Notes: generated by a model from the sequence alone, not told the origin. A stretch of 64,000 bases of DNA from an uncultured Bacteroidales bacterium (GCA_934700615.1 CAKUXR010000011.1:34752-98751); one strand, 5' to 3'; shown: positions 24,350-33,953, counted from the stretch's first letter. A program made the numbers and translations.

Positions 24350-25192
24350 ATGCCGAAAAAAGACAATATCCAAAATATGTTCGACAGCATTGCCCCGGAG
24401 TATGACAAGCTGAACCATATCATGTCTCTTGACATAGACAAGACATGGCGAAAAAGGGCATTGAAATATATCTTCAAGCCTGACCGTGCGGAACGCGCGA
24501 TGGCGGCAGGGGGAGACAGCGAAACCGGAGGTCTTCATATCCTGGATATCGCTTGCGGAACTGGTGATTTCTCGATTGCGATAGCGAGGGAAATGCTCCG
24601 CAGGGCGTCTGCCTGCAAGGATGAAACGCGGTCTGGCATTGATGAGAACCCTTCTGAAGGAGCGATAGGCACTCACGGCGCGCATACGGGCGGCTATTGG
24701 CCCGGACATGTGACCGGACTGGACCTTTCGGAGGGAATGCTCAAGATTATGGGGGAGAAGGTCAAGGCTGAGGGGCTGGAAAAGATGATTTCTTACGAGA
24801 TGGGAGATTGCGAAAACCTGCGTTTCGCGGACGGCTCTTTCGACAGGGTGACAGTCGCGTTCGGCGTCCGTAATTTCGAGAACAGGGAGAAGGGACTCAA
24901 GGAAATGCTGCGTGTGCTCAGGCCGGGCGGGGAACTGGTCATTCTGGAACTGTCAGTGCCTTCCAATGCTGTCATACGCTGGTTCTTTAATCTGTATTTC
25001 CTTCATATTCTGCCACTTATCGGCGGAAAGGTGTCCGGGGACAAGGCGGCGTACAAATATTTGCCTGCCTCTGTCCTTAATTTCCCCGGCAAGAAAGAAT
25101 TCATGAATACGCTGCGTGAATGTGGGTTCCGGAGCGTGAGACATAAGGCTTTCACCCTCGGCATTTGCAGGATGTATAGCGGAGAAAAATGA
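24350..25192 (+). CDS. menG: Demethylmenaquinone methyltransferase MenG/UbiE
   Basis: The last step of menaquinone synthesis, methylation of demethylmenaquinone at the membrane. Family motifs are MFDSIAPEYDKLNHIMSL, LDIACGTGDFSI, FDRVTVAFGVRNFENR and LRPGGELVILELS. The 280-residue protein is longer than the usual 240-250 because of a hydrophilic insertion of about 40 residues (RRASACKDE through GGYWPGH) directly after motif I. The insertion carries a CATTGAT near-motif. Confidence 0.92.
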   Translation: MPKKDNIQNMFDSIAPEYDKLNHIMSLDIDKTWRKRALKYIFKPDRAERAMAAGGDSETGGLHILDIACGTGDFSIAIAREMLRRASACKDETRSGIDENPSEGAIGTHGAHTGGYWPGHVTGLDLSEGMLKIMGEKVKAEGLEKMISYEMGDCENLRFADGSFDRVTVAFGVRNFENREKGLKEMLRVLRPGGELVILELSVPSNAVIRWFFNLYFLHILPLIGGKVSGDKAAYKYLPASVLNFPGKKEFMNTLRECGFRSVRHKAFTLGICRMYSGEK

Positions 25193-25240
25193 TTTTGCGC
25201 AAGATATTTGCCTGACAGACAACTGTTTCGCTGCCAGAAC

Positions 25241-25271
25241 TTGGAGACTTGCGAAACTTGAACTAAATTTG
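25241..25271 (+). promoter_or_regulatory. Promoter of pgk
   Basis: -7 box TAAATTTG (25264-25271) with TTG at 25241-25243, a 20-base spacer. It leaves a leader of about 100 bases before the ATG. Confidence 0.6.
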
Positions 25272-25377
25272 CAGAATAATTGAGCCGGTTTCCGGTCTAG
25301 TACGGGATTTGCAGCGGATGTCCTCCCGGAGGCAATCCCGTCATAAAACGAAAGTTATAATTAACAATATTACAAAT

Positions 25378-26652
25378 ATGGCATCAAACATCAATTCTTA
25401 CGACTTCAAAGGTAAGAAAGCTATTGTGAGAGTCGATTTCAACGTTCCTATCCAGGACGGCAAGATTACAGATGACACCCGTATCCGCGGTGCACTGCCA
25501 ACTCTCAAACTCATTCTTGAAAAAGGCGGCTCACTCATCATCATGTCACACATGGGCAAGCCTAAGGGAAAAGTAAAACCTGAACTTTCTCTTTCACAGA
25601 TCGTCGATACAGTAAGCAAGGAACTCGGTGTTCCTGTACAGTTCGCTTCTGACTGCCAGAAGGCTGACGAGCAGGCTGCTGCCCTCAAGCCGGGTGAGGT
25701 TCTTCTTCTCGAAAACCTCCGTTTCTATCCTGAAGAGGAAGGAAAGCCAGTAGGAATTGACAAGGAAGATCCTGCATACGAAGAGGCTAAGAAAGCCATG
25801 AAGGCTTCTCAGAAGGAGTTCGCAAAGAAGCTTGCTTCTTACGCTGACTGCTGGGTTATGGATGCATTCGGTACAGCTCACCGCAAGCACGCTTCTACCG
25901 CTGTCATCGCTGACTACTTCAAACCAGAGGACCGTATGCTCGGCCTCCTCATGGAGAAGGAAGTAAAGGCTGTAGATAACGTTCTCAGCAACATCAAACG
26001 TCCTTTCATCGCCATCATGGGCGGTTCTAAGGTTTCTACCAAGATCGGTATCATCGAGAACCTCCTCGGCAAGGTTGACAAACTCATCCTCTGCGGCGGT
26101 ATGACATATACATTCGCTAAGGCACACGGTGGAGAGATCGGTGATTCTATCGTAGAGATGGATAAGCTCGATGTAGCTCTCGACGTTGAGAAGAAGGCTA
26201 AGGAGAATGGCGTAGAGCTTATCATGGCTCCGGACGCTGTCGTTACCAACGGTCTCGATTTCGCTACAATGTCTCTCAAGCCGGGTGCAGAGTTCAAGGT
26301 TGCAAAGGCAACTGACATTCCTGCAGGTTTCGAGGGTGTAGATGCAGGTCCTGAGGCTCAGAAACTTTTCGCTGGCGCAATCAAAGGCTGCAAGACAATT
26401 CTCTGGAACGGTCCTGCAGGCGTATTCGAGTGCGATGAGTTCTGCGCAGGTTCAAGGGCTATCGGCGAGGCTATCGCTGAGGCTACCGCTGAAGGCGCAT
26501 TCTCACTCATCGGTGGCGGTGACTCTGTAGCATGCTGCACCAAGTTCGGTCTTACCGACAAGGTTTCTTACATCTCAACAGGTGGCGGCGCCCTTCTCGA
26601 GGCTATCGAGGGAAAGGTTCTCCCAGGTGTTGCAGCCGCTCTTCAGGAATAA
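25378..26652 (+). CDS. pgk: Phosphoglycerate kinase
   Basis: Glycolytic enzyme making ATP from 1,3-bisphosphoglycerate. The 424-residue protein has VRVDFNVPIQ, SHMGKPKG, LLENLRFYPEEEG, DAFGTAHRKHAST, IMGGSKVSTKI, GPAGVFE and IGGGDSVAC. The ATG at 25378 begins the family N-terminus; the frame is open to 25309. Codon use is strongly biased and differs from neighbours, and the gene contains no CATTGAC copy, consistent with high expression. Confidence 0.98.
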   Translation: MASNINSYDFKGKKAIVRVDFNVPIQDGKITDDTRIRGALPTLKLILEKGGSLIIMSHMGKPKGKVKPELSLSQIVDTVSKELGVPVQFASDCQKADEQAAALKPGEVLLLENLRFYPEEEGKPVGIDKEDPAYEEAKKAMKASQKEFAKKLASYADCWVMDAFGTAHRKHASTAVIADYFKPEDRMLGLLMEKEVKAVDNVLSNIKRPFIAIMGGSKVSTKIGIIENLLGKVDKLILCGGMTYTFAKAHGGEIGDSIVEMDKLDVALDVEKKAKENGVELIMAPDAVVTNGLDFATMSLKPGAEFKVAKATDIPAGFEGVDAGPEAQKLFAGAIKGCKTILWNGPAGVFECDEFCAGSRAIGEAIAEATAEGAFSLIGGGDSVACCTKFGLTDKVSYISTGGGALLEAIEGKVLPGVAAALQE

Positions 26653-26674
26653 TTTTCCGAAAAGACGAGGGGTA

Positions 26675-26693
26675 AGGTCAATGTCATTGACCT
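26675..26693. repeat. 19-base palindrome of two facing CATTGAC motifs
   Basis: AGGTCAATG-T-CATTGACCT is a perfect palindrome 23 bases after pgk. Two more CATTGAC copies follow at 26769-26775 and 26787-26793, giving four in 117 noncoding bases. Confidence 0.85.
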
Positions 26694-26716
26694 GAAACCC
26701 TTTACGAAATAACCGG

Positions 26717-26743
26717 CCCGCGCAGGAAATGCGCGGGTTTTTT
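26717..26743 (+). terminator. Terminator of pgk
   Basis: CCCGCGCA (26717-26724) pairs with TGCGCGGG (26730-26737), followed by six T residues. Confidence 0.9.
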
Positions 26744-26831
26744 CGTCCCGCATGGGACGATACACCGGCATTGACATGTACTTTGGCATTGACTTTCTCC
26801 TGTGGGATGATGACAATTGTCGGAAAATACG

Positions 26832-26839
26832 TAAATTTG
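26832..26839 (+). promoter_or_regulatory. Promoter -7 box of lgt
   Basis: TAAATTTG, 49 bases before the lgt ATG. No good -33 box at 19-21 bases. Confidence 0.45.
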
Positions 26840-26887
26840 TGTGTTAACACGGGCGACAGATGAGGTCGCCGGCCAAATGATATACGT

Positions 26888-27775
26888 ATGTTCGAGCTTT
26901 TGTTCATTCACTGGAACGTGAATCCGGTCATTTTCCAAATCGGCTCTTTCGGTCTGAGATGGTACTCTATTCTTTTTGTCTCCGGTTTTATCCTGGGATG
27001 GTTCATCTTCAGATGGTTTTTCCGTAGGGAGGGCGTTTCTGAGGACCTTCTGGATTCACTTCTTTATACCCTGCTGATAGGAACTATCGTCGGAGCAAGG
27101 CTTGGACACTGCATCTTTTATCAGCCGGAGTATTATTTCGGCAGCTGGCAGGGCTTCCTGGAGATATTCATGCCATGGAAGGGAGGTCTCGCCAGTCATG
27201 GAGGTACGATAGTCCTGTTCTTTGCAATGCTCTGGTACGCAAATCATTACGGAAAGAAAAACGGATTTGATTTCGTATGGCTGCTCGACCATCTGTGCAT
27301 CGCCGTGGCATTCGCCGCCACATTCATCCGTCTGGGAAATCTCATGAATTCGGAGATATATGGTGATGTGACATCACTTCCTTGGGGCTTTATCTTTGAC
27401 CTCAGGGGCGAGACGGAACCCAAGCATCCTACACAGCTGTACGAGGCATTGACTTACCTTATTCTGGGCATTGGACTTATCTGTCTTTACAAGTTCAGAC
27501 TGAACAAGGTTTACAGGGGAACATTCATCGGAATCTTCTTTATCGTATGCTTCGGCATGAGGTTTATCATTGAGTTCATCAAGGAGCCTCAGGTGGCTTT
27601 CGAAAACAATATGGTCCTCAATATGGGCCAGATTCTGAGTATCCCGTTTGTTCTTCTCGGTATCGGATTCCTGATTTACGCATATGTCAGGAAACAGCCT
27701 GCCGCTGTAGTCCATACTGAAAACGAGAAAGTTGCAAAGTCGCAGACTCACTATGCCAAGCCTGTGAATCGCTGA
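26888..27775 (+). CDS. lgt: Prolipoprotein diacylglyceryl transferase
   Basis: Inner-membrane enzyme that attaches diacylglycerol to the lipobox Cys of prolipoproteins, as needed for the many lipoproteins in this window. The 295-residue protein has about seven membrane segments, GARLGHCIFY, the essential GGLASHGG, and the RLGNLMNSEIYG signature. A polar C-terminal tail of about 25 residues is extra. It stands alone between terminators. Confidence 0.96.
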   Translation: MFELLFIHWNVNPVIFQIGSFGLRWYSILFVSGFILGWFIFRWFFRREGVSEDLLDSLLYTLLIGTIVGARLGHCIFYQPEYYFGSWQGFLEIFMPWKGGLASHGGTIVLFFAMLWYANHYGKKNGFDFVWLLDHLCIAVAFAATFIRLGNLMNSEIYGDVTSLPWGFIFDLRGETEPKHPTQLYEALTYLILGIGLICLYKFRLNKVYRGTFIGIFFIVCFGMRFIIEFIKEPQVAFENNMVLNMGQILSIPFVLLGIGFLIYAYVRKQPAAVVHTENEKVAKSQTHYAKPVNR

Positions 27776-27822
27776 TTCCGCAACGTCCGATATTTCAATA
27801 TTTTGTGATTTTATCCTTTTAG

Positions 27823-27872
27823 GGGTAAAATAGATAATTTCTTGTGTAAATTATGCTATTTTTTACCCTTTT
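27823..27872 (+). terminator. Terminator after lgt
   Basis: A long AT-rich hairpin: GGGTAAAATAG and ATAATTT on the left pair with AAATTAT and CTATTTTTTACCC on the right, followed by T residues. Confidence 0.6.
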
Positions 27873-27946
27873 CTGGTGCAGTATTTGCACCGGAGTGCGC
27901 CGTTGATTATAAATGACAGAAATATATACAATTAAGAGTTAATATT

Positions 27947-29446
27947 ATGAAGAAAATCTTTCCGAGATTTCTGCTGGTTGCAGCCTCGGTGATGATGTCC
28001 CTGAATGCCGTGGCGCAGGAGGCGGACAGCTCCCAGACCAGAACGGTCATCACATTGGACGACGCGCTGAAGATTGCGTTGAGTGAAAATGCATCAGTCA
28101 GGGTGGCTGACAAGGAGATAGAGCGCATAGGATATGCGAAGAAAGGTACGTATGCTTCTCTCTTCCCACAGATTGACATTACCGGTTCGTTTATGAGGAC
28201 GATCAAGAAGCAGGTGATGTATATGGATATGGACATGAGCAAATTTATGGGTGGTTCATCCAAAGGAGACGGAACAGGAAGCGGTTCCACAGGAACTGAC
28301 GGTTCGACCGGTTCTGACGGCTCCGATGCGGGTTCCTCATCAATGCCAAGCATGCCTAGCGGCGGCGGAATCGAGGTCGGCCGTTGGAACACATACAACG
28401 TAGGTGTTTCAGCATCAATGCCTCTTGTCAATGCCCAGCTCTGGAAAAGTCTCAAGATTTCCGGACAGAACGTGGAACTTGCAGTGGAAAAGGCCCGTTC
28501 ATCAAGGCTTGACATGGTTACACAGGTAAAGCAGTCTTATTATGCTGTTCTTTTTGCAAAGGAGGCCCTCAATGTCTATAAGGATGTCTATGACAATGCA
28601 GTAAAGAACTTTGAACAGACCCGGATGCGTTACAATGCGCAGAAGGCTTCCGAACTGGACTATACCAGAGCCAAGGCTACAGTTGCCAATGCTATTCCTA
28701 ATGTCTATAATGCCGAAAGTTCAGTGATTCTCGCCTTGTGGCAGCTGAAGGCTGTGATGGGCGTGGATCTCGACCAGGACATCGATGTGGCCGGCACTAT
28801 CGCTGATTATTCTGATACGATGATGTCAGAAACTTACACCTCTGACGCTCTGTCACTTGACTACAATACGACTATGCGTCAGCTCGCGATTCAGGCTGAG
28901 CAGCTCGCCGCTACGGTGAAGATGCAGAAATTCGCATACATCCCTTCATTGGCATTGACCTTCTCCTACAGTTTGAACGCGATGACCAATGACTTCAAGT
29001 TCAGCGATTACAAGTGGACCCCTTATTCTTATGTGGGACTGAGCCTCAACATTCCTATTTTCTCAGGCGGAAAGCGTTACAATGACGTGCGTCAGGCCAA
29101 GGTCCAGGCTTCCGAGCTTGCTATCCAGACAACTGATACCGAGCGCCAGCTGAAGATAGCTATCCGTCAGTATCTCAATACGATGGAGACCAAGCTGAAG
29201 AGTCTTGCAGCTGCTGAGGATGGTGTGGAGACAGCCCAGAAAGCATACGATATCGCCACACAGTCTTACAATGTAGGACGCAGCACCATCACCGAGCTCA
29301 ATGATGCGCAGCTCGCGCTTACACAGTCCAAGCTCGCTGTTTCCCAGAGCATTTATGATTATGTTGTCGCAAAATCAAGTCTTGAGCAGATTCTCGGACA
29401 TGATTTTATAGATGACAACGGCAATGTAGATCTTAACAATCGATAA
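27947..29446 (+). CDS. TolC-family outer-membrane efflux protein
   Basis: Outer-membrane channel of a tripartite RND pump. The 499-residue protein has a signal peptide (cleavage near VAQEADSS), ITLDDALKIALSENASV, two long helical repeats with SYYAVLFAKEALNVY and the late QKAYDIATQSYNVGRSTITELNDAQLALTQSKL. A Gly/Ser/Asp/Thr-rich low-complexity stretch of about 45 residues (about 103-146) is inserted in the first repeat, in the region expected to be a strand loop. It is the first gene of a four-gene operon. Confidence 0.93.
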   Translation: MKKIFPRFLLVAASVMMSLNAVAQEADSSQTRTVITLDDALKIALSENASVRVADKEIERIGYAKKGTYASLFPQIDITGSFMRTIKKQVMYMDMDMSKFMGGSSKGDGTGSGSTGTDGSTGSDGSDAGSSSMPSMPSGGGIEVGRWNTYNVGVSASMPLVNAQLWKSLKISGQNVELAVEKARSSRLDMVTQVKQSYYAVLFAKEALNVYKDVYDNAVKNFEQTRMRYNAQKASELDYTRAKATVANAIPNVYNAESSVILALWQLKAVMGVDLDQDIDVAGTIADYSDTMMSETYTSDALSLDYNTTMRQLAIQAEQLAATVKMQKFAYIPSLALTFSYSLNAMTNDFKFSDYKWTPYSYVGLSLNIPIFSGGKRYNDVRQAKVQASELAIQTTDTERQLKIAIRQYLNTMETKLKSLAAAEDGVETAQKAYDIATQSYNVGRSTITELNDAQLALTQSKLAVSQSIYDYVVAKSSLEQILGHDFIDDNGNVDLNNR

Positions 29447-29461
29447 AAAGACAATACAAAT

Positions 29462-30481
29462 ATGAACTTCAAAACTATCATTTACGCAGCTGCCGCTGTG
29501 ATGGCAGCAAGTTGCGGAAACAGCAGCACAAAGACCGCTGAGCAGCAGCCTGCAGAGGAAAGACTTGTCAATGTCAGAGTGATGTCGGCACAGTCCAAGG
29601 ATGTTCCTCAGTCCGGTGTATATTCTTCTACAGTAGAGGCTTATGCGAAGAACAACATCGCGCCTCAGAGCCCTTCCAGAATCCAGAAGATATATGTGGA
29701 AGTAGGAGATTTTGTAAAGGCAGGCCAGATTGTAGCCAAGATGGACGACGTCAGCCTGAATCAGTCAAAGCTTTCTTTGGCCAATGACTCTCTCGAGTTC
29801 AGCCGTCTCAAGAAGCTTTACGAGCAGGGCGGTGTGTCAAAGTCAGATTTCGATGCTATGGAACTGAAATACAATGTGACACGCAGCCAGTATGCCAACT
29901 TGCTCGAGAACACTGTTCTCCGTTCACCTGTTTCAGGCGTCATTACGGCAAGAAACTATGACAAGGGAGATATGTACGGCGGAAGCCCTATCTATGTAGT
30001 GGAGCAGATTACCCCGGTAAAACTCTTCGTAGGCGTTTCAGAGGCTGACTATACCAAGGTGAAGAAGAACGACAGCGTAACATTGACAGCAGACGCTCTT
30101 CCCGGAAAGACCTTCACCGGCCGCATCGCCAGAATCTATCCTACCATTGATGCCGCAACCCACACCTTCACCGTTGAGGTCAATGTTGCCAATGCGAACA
30201 GGGTGCTCAGACCGGGCATGTACTCCAGAGTAACCATCAACTTCGGTACAAACCACAATATTGCCGTTCCTGATGATTGTATCGTAAAACAGCAGGGCTC
30301 AGGAGTCAGAACTGTATTCGTGCTTCAGGCAGATAATACTGTAAAAGAGACAGTTGTAACACTCGGCCGTCACTTCGGTACTGAATATGAGATTCTTTCA
30401 GGCATCGCTGAGGGTGACAAGATCGTTGTCAAGGGTCAGTCAAGCCTCAAGAACGGCAGCAAGGTCAATGTCCAGGAATAA
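29462..30481 (+). CDS. Periplasmic adaptor (MFP) of RND pump, lipoprotein
   Basis: A 339-residue HlyD/AcrA-type membrane fusion protein with lipobox MAASC (Cys19). The order is a barrel-sandwich half with NIAPQSPSRIQKIYVEVGDFV, a short hairpin (SLEFSRLKKLYEQGGVSKSDF), RSPVSGVITARNYDKGD, then beta-barrel and membrane-proximal domains. It links the TolC-like channel and RND pump; gaps to both are 15-33 bases. Confidence 0.95.
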   Translation: MNFKTIIYAAAAVMAASCGNSSTKTAEQQPAEERLVNVRVMSAQSKDVPQSGVYSSTVEAYAKNNIAPQSPSRIQKIYVEVGDFVKAGQIVAKMDDVSLNQSKLSLANDSLEFSRLKKLYEQGGVSKSDFDAMELKYNVTRSQYANLLENTVLRSPVSGVITARNYDKGDMYGGSPIYVVEQITPVKLFVGVSEADYTKVKKNDSVTLTADALPGKTFTGRIARIYPTIDAATHTFTVEVNVANANRVLRPGMYSRVTINFGTNHNIAVPDDCIVKQQGSGVRTVFVLQADNTVKETVVTLGRHFGTEYEILSGIAEGDKIVVKGQSSLKNGSKVNVQE

Positions 30482-30514
30482 TTCCGGGCCGGAACAATTT
30501 AACGTAAGAATTCT

Positions 30515-33500
30515 ATGAGCATATATAGAACAGCGGTGAATAAACCGGTAACGACTGCGTTGGTTTTCATTGCCTTTGCAATCTTCGGTATATTCTCGTT
30601 CATGAAAACATCTATCGCCCAGTTGCCGGACTTCGATGCGAATGTCCTTCTCGTGATGTCATCATATCCGGGAGCAAGTGCGGCTGATATCGAGACGAAC
30701 CTGACCAAGGTTCTCGAAAATGGCCTTAATGGTGTGAGTGACCTTAAGGACATGACTTCCAAGTCGAAGGAGAACATTTCCATCATTACTCTTGAATTTA
30801 ACTATGGCGTCGATATTGAGGAGGCTACAAATAATGTCCGTGACAAACTGGACATGATTAACTCTTCATTGCCTGATCAGGCATCCACTCCAGTCATCTT
30901 CAAGTTCAGTATGGATGATATGCCTATCCTTATCCTTTCGGCAACTGCTGACGAGAGTCTTCCCGGACTGGACAAGATTCTCGATGATAAGGTGACAACC
31001 CCGCTCTCCAGAGTAAAGGGTGTAGGTACAGTATCCGTTTCAGGTGCCCCTACACGTGAGATTCAGGTCTATTGTGATCCGAACAAGCTTCAGGCTTACG
31101 GACTTTCAATCGGAACTGTATCCAATATCATCGCTTACGAGAACCGTAACATCCCTTCAGGTAGCATTGACATCGGTTCCGAGTCATTCTCTCTCCGTAT
31201 CCAGAAAGAGTTCAAGGACCCGTCGGAACTTCTGGACGTGGTGCTTTCCTACAAGGATGGCAACGCGGTATATCTCAGGGATGTCGCTACTATCATTGAT
31301 GGTCAGCAGGAAAAAGAACAGGAGGCTATCACCAACGGCAGGCGTTCTGCTCAGATAGTCATCCAGAAACAGACCGGTGCAAACACCGTAGATGTCATCA
31401 AGGGTGTCTTCAAGGAAATGAAGACCATTGAGCCGACACTTCCTTCCGATATTCATATCGAGACTGTCATTGACAGTTCCAGCAACATTATCAACAGTAT
31501 CAACTCCCTGAAGGAAACCATCATAATCACGTTCTTAGTCGTTATGCTCGTGGTTTATGTGTTCCTCGGAAGATGGAGAGCTACATTTATCATCATCCTT
31601 TCCATCCCTATCTCACTCATGGCTTCGCTCGTTTATCTGTTTGCGACAGGTAATACATTGAACATCATATCAATGTCAGCGTTGTCTATTGCAATCGGTA
31701 TGGTGGTCGATGACTCCATTGTGGCACTTGAGAACATCACGACCCACATTGAAAGGGGCGAGAAGCCTAAAGAGGCTGCCGTCCATGGTACTGAGGAAGT
31801 GGGTATTTCCATCATTGCATCTACATTGACAATGCTCTGCGTGTTCCTGCCTCTTACCCTTATCTCGGGTATGTCAGGTATCATGTTCCGTCAGCTTGGA
31901 TGGATTGTCAGCATCATCATGATTGTCTCTACCTGCGGTGCGCTCTGCCTTGTGCCTATGCTTTGCTCAAGGATGCTTCGTGCCGGAAGGAAGAAGAACA
32001 AAATTCACGATATTCTGTTCACTCCTATCGACAAGGGTCTCAATGCCATTTCAGATGGCTATGCATGGGTCATCAACTGGGCAGTGCGAAACAGAAAGAC
32101 CGTCATCTTCGGTGCATTCGGCATCTTCCTGGCAGTTGTTATCCTGCTTGGTCCAAGCATCAAGACAGAGTACTTCCCGCATTCTGACCAGGGCCGTCTG
32201 ACAGTTTCCATCGAGCTCAATGCCGGTACATCTCAGGAGGTTACAGGTGAGTTCGCAAGAAACTTCTACAATAGAGTCCGTGAGGAAGTTCCTGAAATAA
32301 AGGTGTGCAGCTACACCTTCGGACAGGCTGATACCGACAATGCTTTCGCAAGTATGCAGACCAACGGTTCGAATATCATATCAATGAATATCAACCTTGG
32401 TAGTATGGAAGACCGTAAGCGTTCTTCAAGCGAAATCGCTGACATTATCCGTGCAGACCTTAAGGAATATCCTGAAATTCACAAGGGTACCGTATCTGAG
32501 GGTATGGGCGGAATGGGAGGCGCAGCCTCTGTTGCGGTCGAGATTTACGGCTACGACTTCCAGACCACAGACCGGATTGCCAATGAACTTCGTGACAAGA
32601 TGGCTGCAGATCCTGCATTCGCTCAGGTAACGCTCAGCCGTGACCAGTACACTCCTGAGTATCAGGTGGATTTTGACAGAGTCAAGCTTGCTGCCAATGG
32701 ATTGAACTCTACCTCAGCTGCTGCTGCAGTGAGCGCTGCGATGAGCGGTTCAGTAGGTTCTTACTATAGAGAGGACGGAGAGGAGTACAGCATCCGTGTC
32801 CGTTATGACAAGAGCTACAGGACAAGTGTTGAAGATATTGAGAATATCATTATCTACAATGCTTCAGGAAATGGAATCCGCATCAAGGACCTCGGACGTG
32901 TAATCGAGACAGAAGTCCCTCCTACCATCGAGCGTAAGAACAGACAGCGTATGATTACCGTTACAGGCGTCATCGAAGGTTCACATGCGATGAGTGATGG
33001 TATTACTGCCGCACAGCAGATTATCAAGGATACTGACATTCCTTCAGAACTCAGTGCCGTCATTGCCGGAGACTATGAGGACCAGCAGGATATGTTCAAG
33101 GACCTCATCACCCTCATGATATTGATTATCATCTTGGTTTACATGGTGATGGCTTCCCAGTTCGAGTCATTCATGAGCCCATTTGTCATCATGTTCTCAG
33201 TGCCGTTCGCATTTGTCGGTGTGATACTCGGTCTGTGGCTTACAAATACCGCTCTCGGTGTTATGGCGATGATTGGTATCCTGATTCTTATCGGTATCGT
33301 GGTGAAGAACGGTATTGTGCTGATTGACTACCTCATCCTTCTCCGTGAAAGGGGAATGGGTATTTTGGATGCCGCTGTGGCTGCAGCACGTAGCCGTCTG
33401 CGTCCTATCCTCATGACCACACTTACTACAGTGCTCGGTATGATTCCTATGGCTGCCGGCACAGGTGAGGGTTCGGAGATGTGGAAATCACTCGGTATTA

Positions 33501-33646
33501 CAGTGGCTTGGGGTCTTTCCATCTCAACAGTTGTAACACTTATACTTATTCCTACAATCTATTGCGTATTCGCAACCAGACAGGAAAAGCGTAAAAAGAA
33601 GAAACTTGCCAAGAGGGCTGCGGAAGCTGCCGCGCTGAAGGCATAA
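30515..33646 (+). CDS. RND efflux transporter, HAE1/AcrB type
   Basis: A 1043-residue proton-driven inner-membrane pump with 12 predicted membrane helices and two large periplasmic loops. Family marks are the N-terminal KPVTTALVFIAFAIFG, the helix-4 proton-relay pair in SIAIGMVVDDSIVALEN, and the second-half motif GIVVKNGIVLIDYL. The tail is Lys/Ala-rich. The substrate cannot be told from sequence. No regulator adjoins the operon. Confidence 0.96.
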   Translation: MSIYRTAVNKPVTTALVFIAFAIFGIFSFMKTSIAQLPDFDANVLLVMSSYPGASAADIETNLTKVLENGLNGVSDLKDMTSKSKENISIITLEFNYGVDIEEATNNVRDKLDMINSSLPDQASTPVIFKFSMDDMPILILSATADESLPGLDKILDDKVTTPLSRVKGVGTVSVSGAPTREIQVYCDPNKLQAYGLSIGTVSNIIAYENRNIPSGSIDIGSESFSLRIQKEFKDPSELLDVVLSYKDGNAVYLRDVATIIDGQQEKEQEAITNGRRSAQIVIQKQTGANTVDVIKGVFKEMKTIEPTLPSDIHIETVIDSSSNIINSINSLKETIIITFLVVMLVVYVFLGRWRATFIIILSIPISLMASLVYLFATGNTLNIISMSALSIAIGMVVDDSIVALENITTHIERGEKPKEAAVHGTEEVGISIIASTLTMLCVFLPLTLISGMSGIMFRQLGWIVSIIMIVSTCGALCLVPMLCSRMLRAGRKKNKIHDILFTPIDKGLNAISDGYAWVINWAVRNRKTVIFGAFGIFLAVVILLGPSIKTEYFPHSDQGRLTVSIELNAGTSQEVTGEFARNFYNRVREEVPEIKVCSYTFGQADTDNAFASMQTNGSNIISMNINLGSMEDRKRSSSEIADIIRADLKEYPEIHKGTVSEGMGGMGGAASVAVEIYGYDFQTTDRIANELRDKMAADPAFAQVTLSRDQYTPEYQVDFDRVKLAANGLNSTSAAAAVSAAMSGSVGSYYREDGEEYSIRVRYDKSYRTSVEDIENIIIYNASGNGIRIKDLGRVIETEVPPTIERKNRQRMITVTGVIEGSHAMSDGITAAQQIIKDTDIPSELSAVIAGDYEDQQDMFKDLITLMILIIILVYMVMASQFESFMSPFVIMFSVPFAFVGVILGLWLTNTALGVMAMIGILILIGIVVKNGIVLIDYLILLRERGMGILDAAVAAARSRLRPILMTTLTTVLGMIPMAAGTGEGSEMWKSLGITVAWGLSISTVVTLILIPTIYCVFATRQEKRKKKKLAKRAAEAAALKA

Positions 33647-33659
33647 ACAATAAGACGGT

Positions 33660-33953
33660 ATGAAAGCAATATTCATAGCATACAATCAGGCGTACAACGA
33701 GGAAATCGTGGAAGTGCTTGATGCTCACGGCCAGAGGGGCTTTACCCGCTGGCAGGATATAGACGGACGCGGCTCGGTAGATGGTGAGCCTCATTATGGC
33801 AATCATGCGTGGCCGGTTCAGAATCATGCTATTCTTGCATTTGTGGCAGATGACAAGGTCCAGCCTGTCCTGGCTGACCTCAAGGCAAAGGATGAGGAGA
33901 CTAAAGATCTCGGTCTCCGCGCCTTCGTCTGGAATGCAGAGCAGGCATTCTAG
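33660..33953 (+). CDS. Small PII-like protein of RND operon
   Basis: A 97-residue protein with a ferredoxin-like, PII-type layout: MKAIFIAYNQAYNEEIVEVL, then RGFTRWQDIDGRGS and HAWPVQNHAILAFV. Such genes follow RND pump genes in Bacteroidota and may sense or modulate pump function (inference). The T-loop-like stretch GRGSVDGEPHYGNHAWP is the most conserved-looking part. It starts 13 bases after the pump gene. Confidence 0.65.
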   Translation: MKAIFIAYNQAYNEEIVEVLDAHGQRGFTRWQDIDGRGSVDGEPHYGNHAWPVQNHAILAFVADDKVQPVLADLKAKDEETKDLGLRAFVWNAEQAF

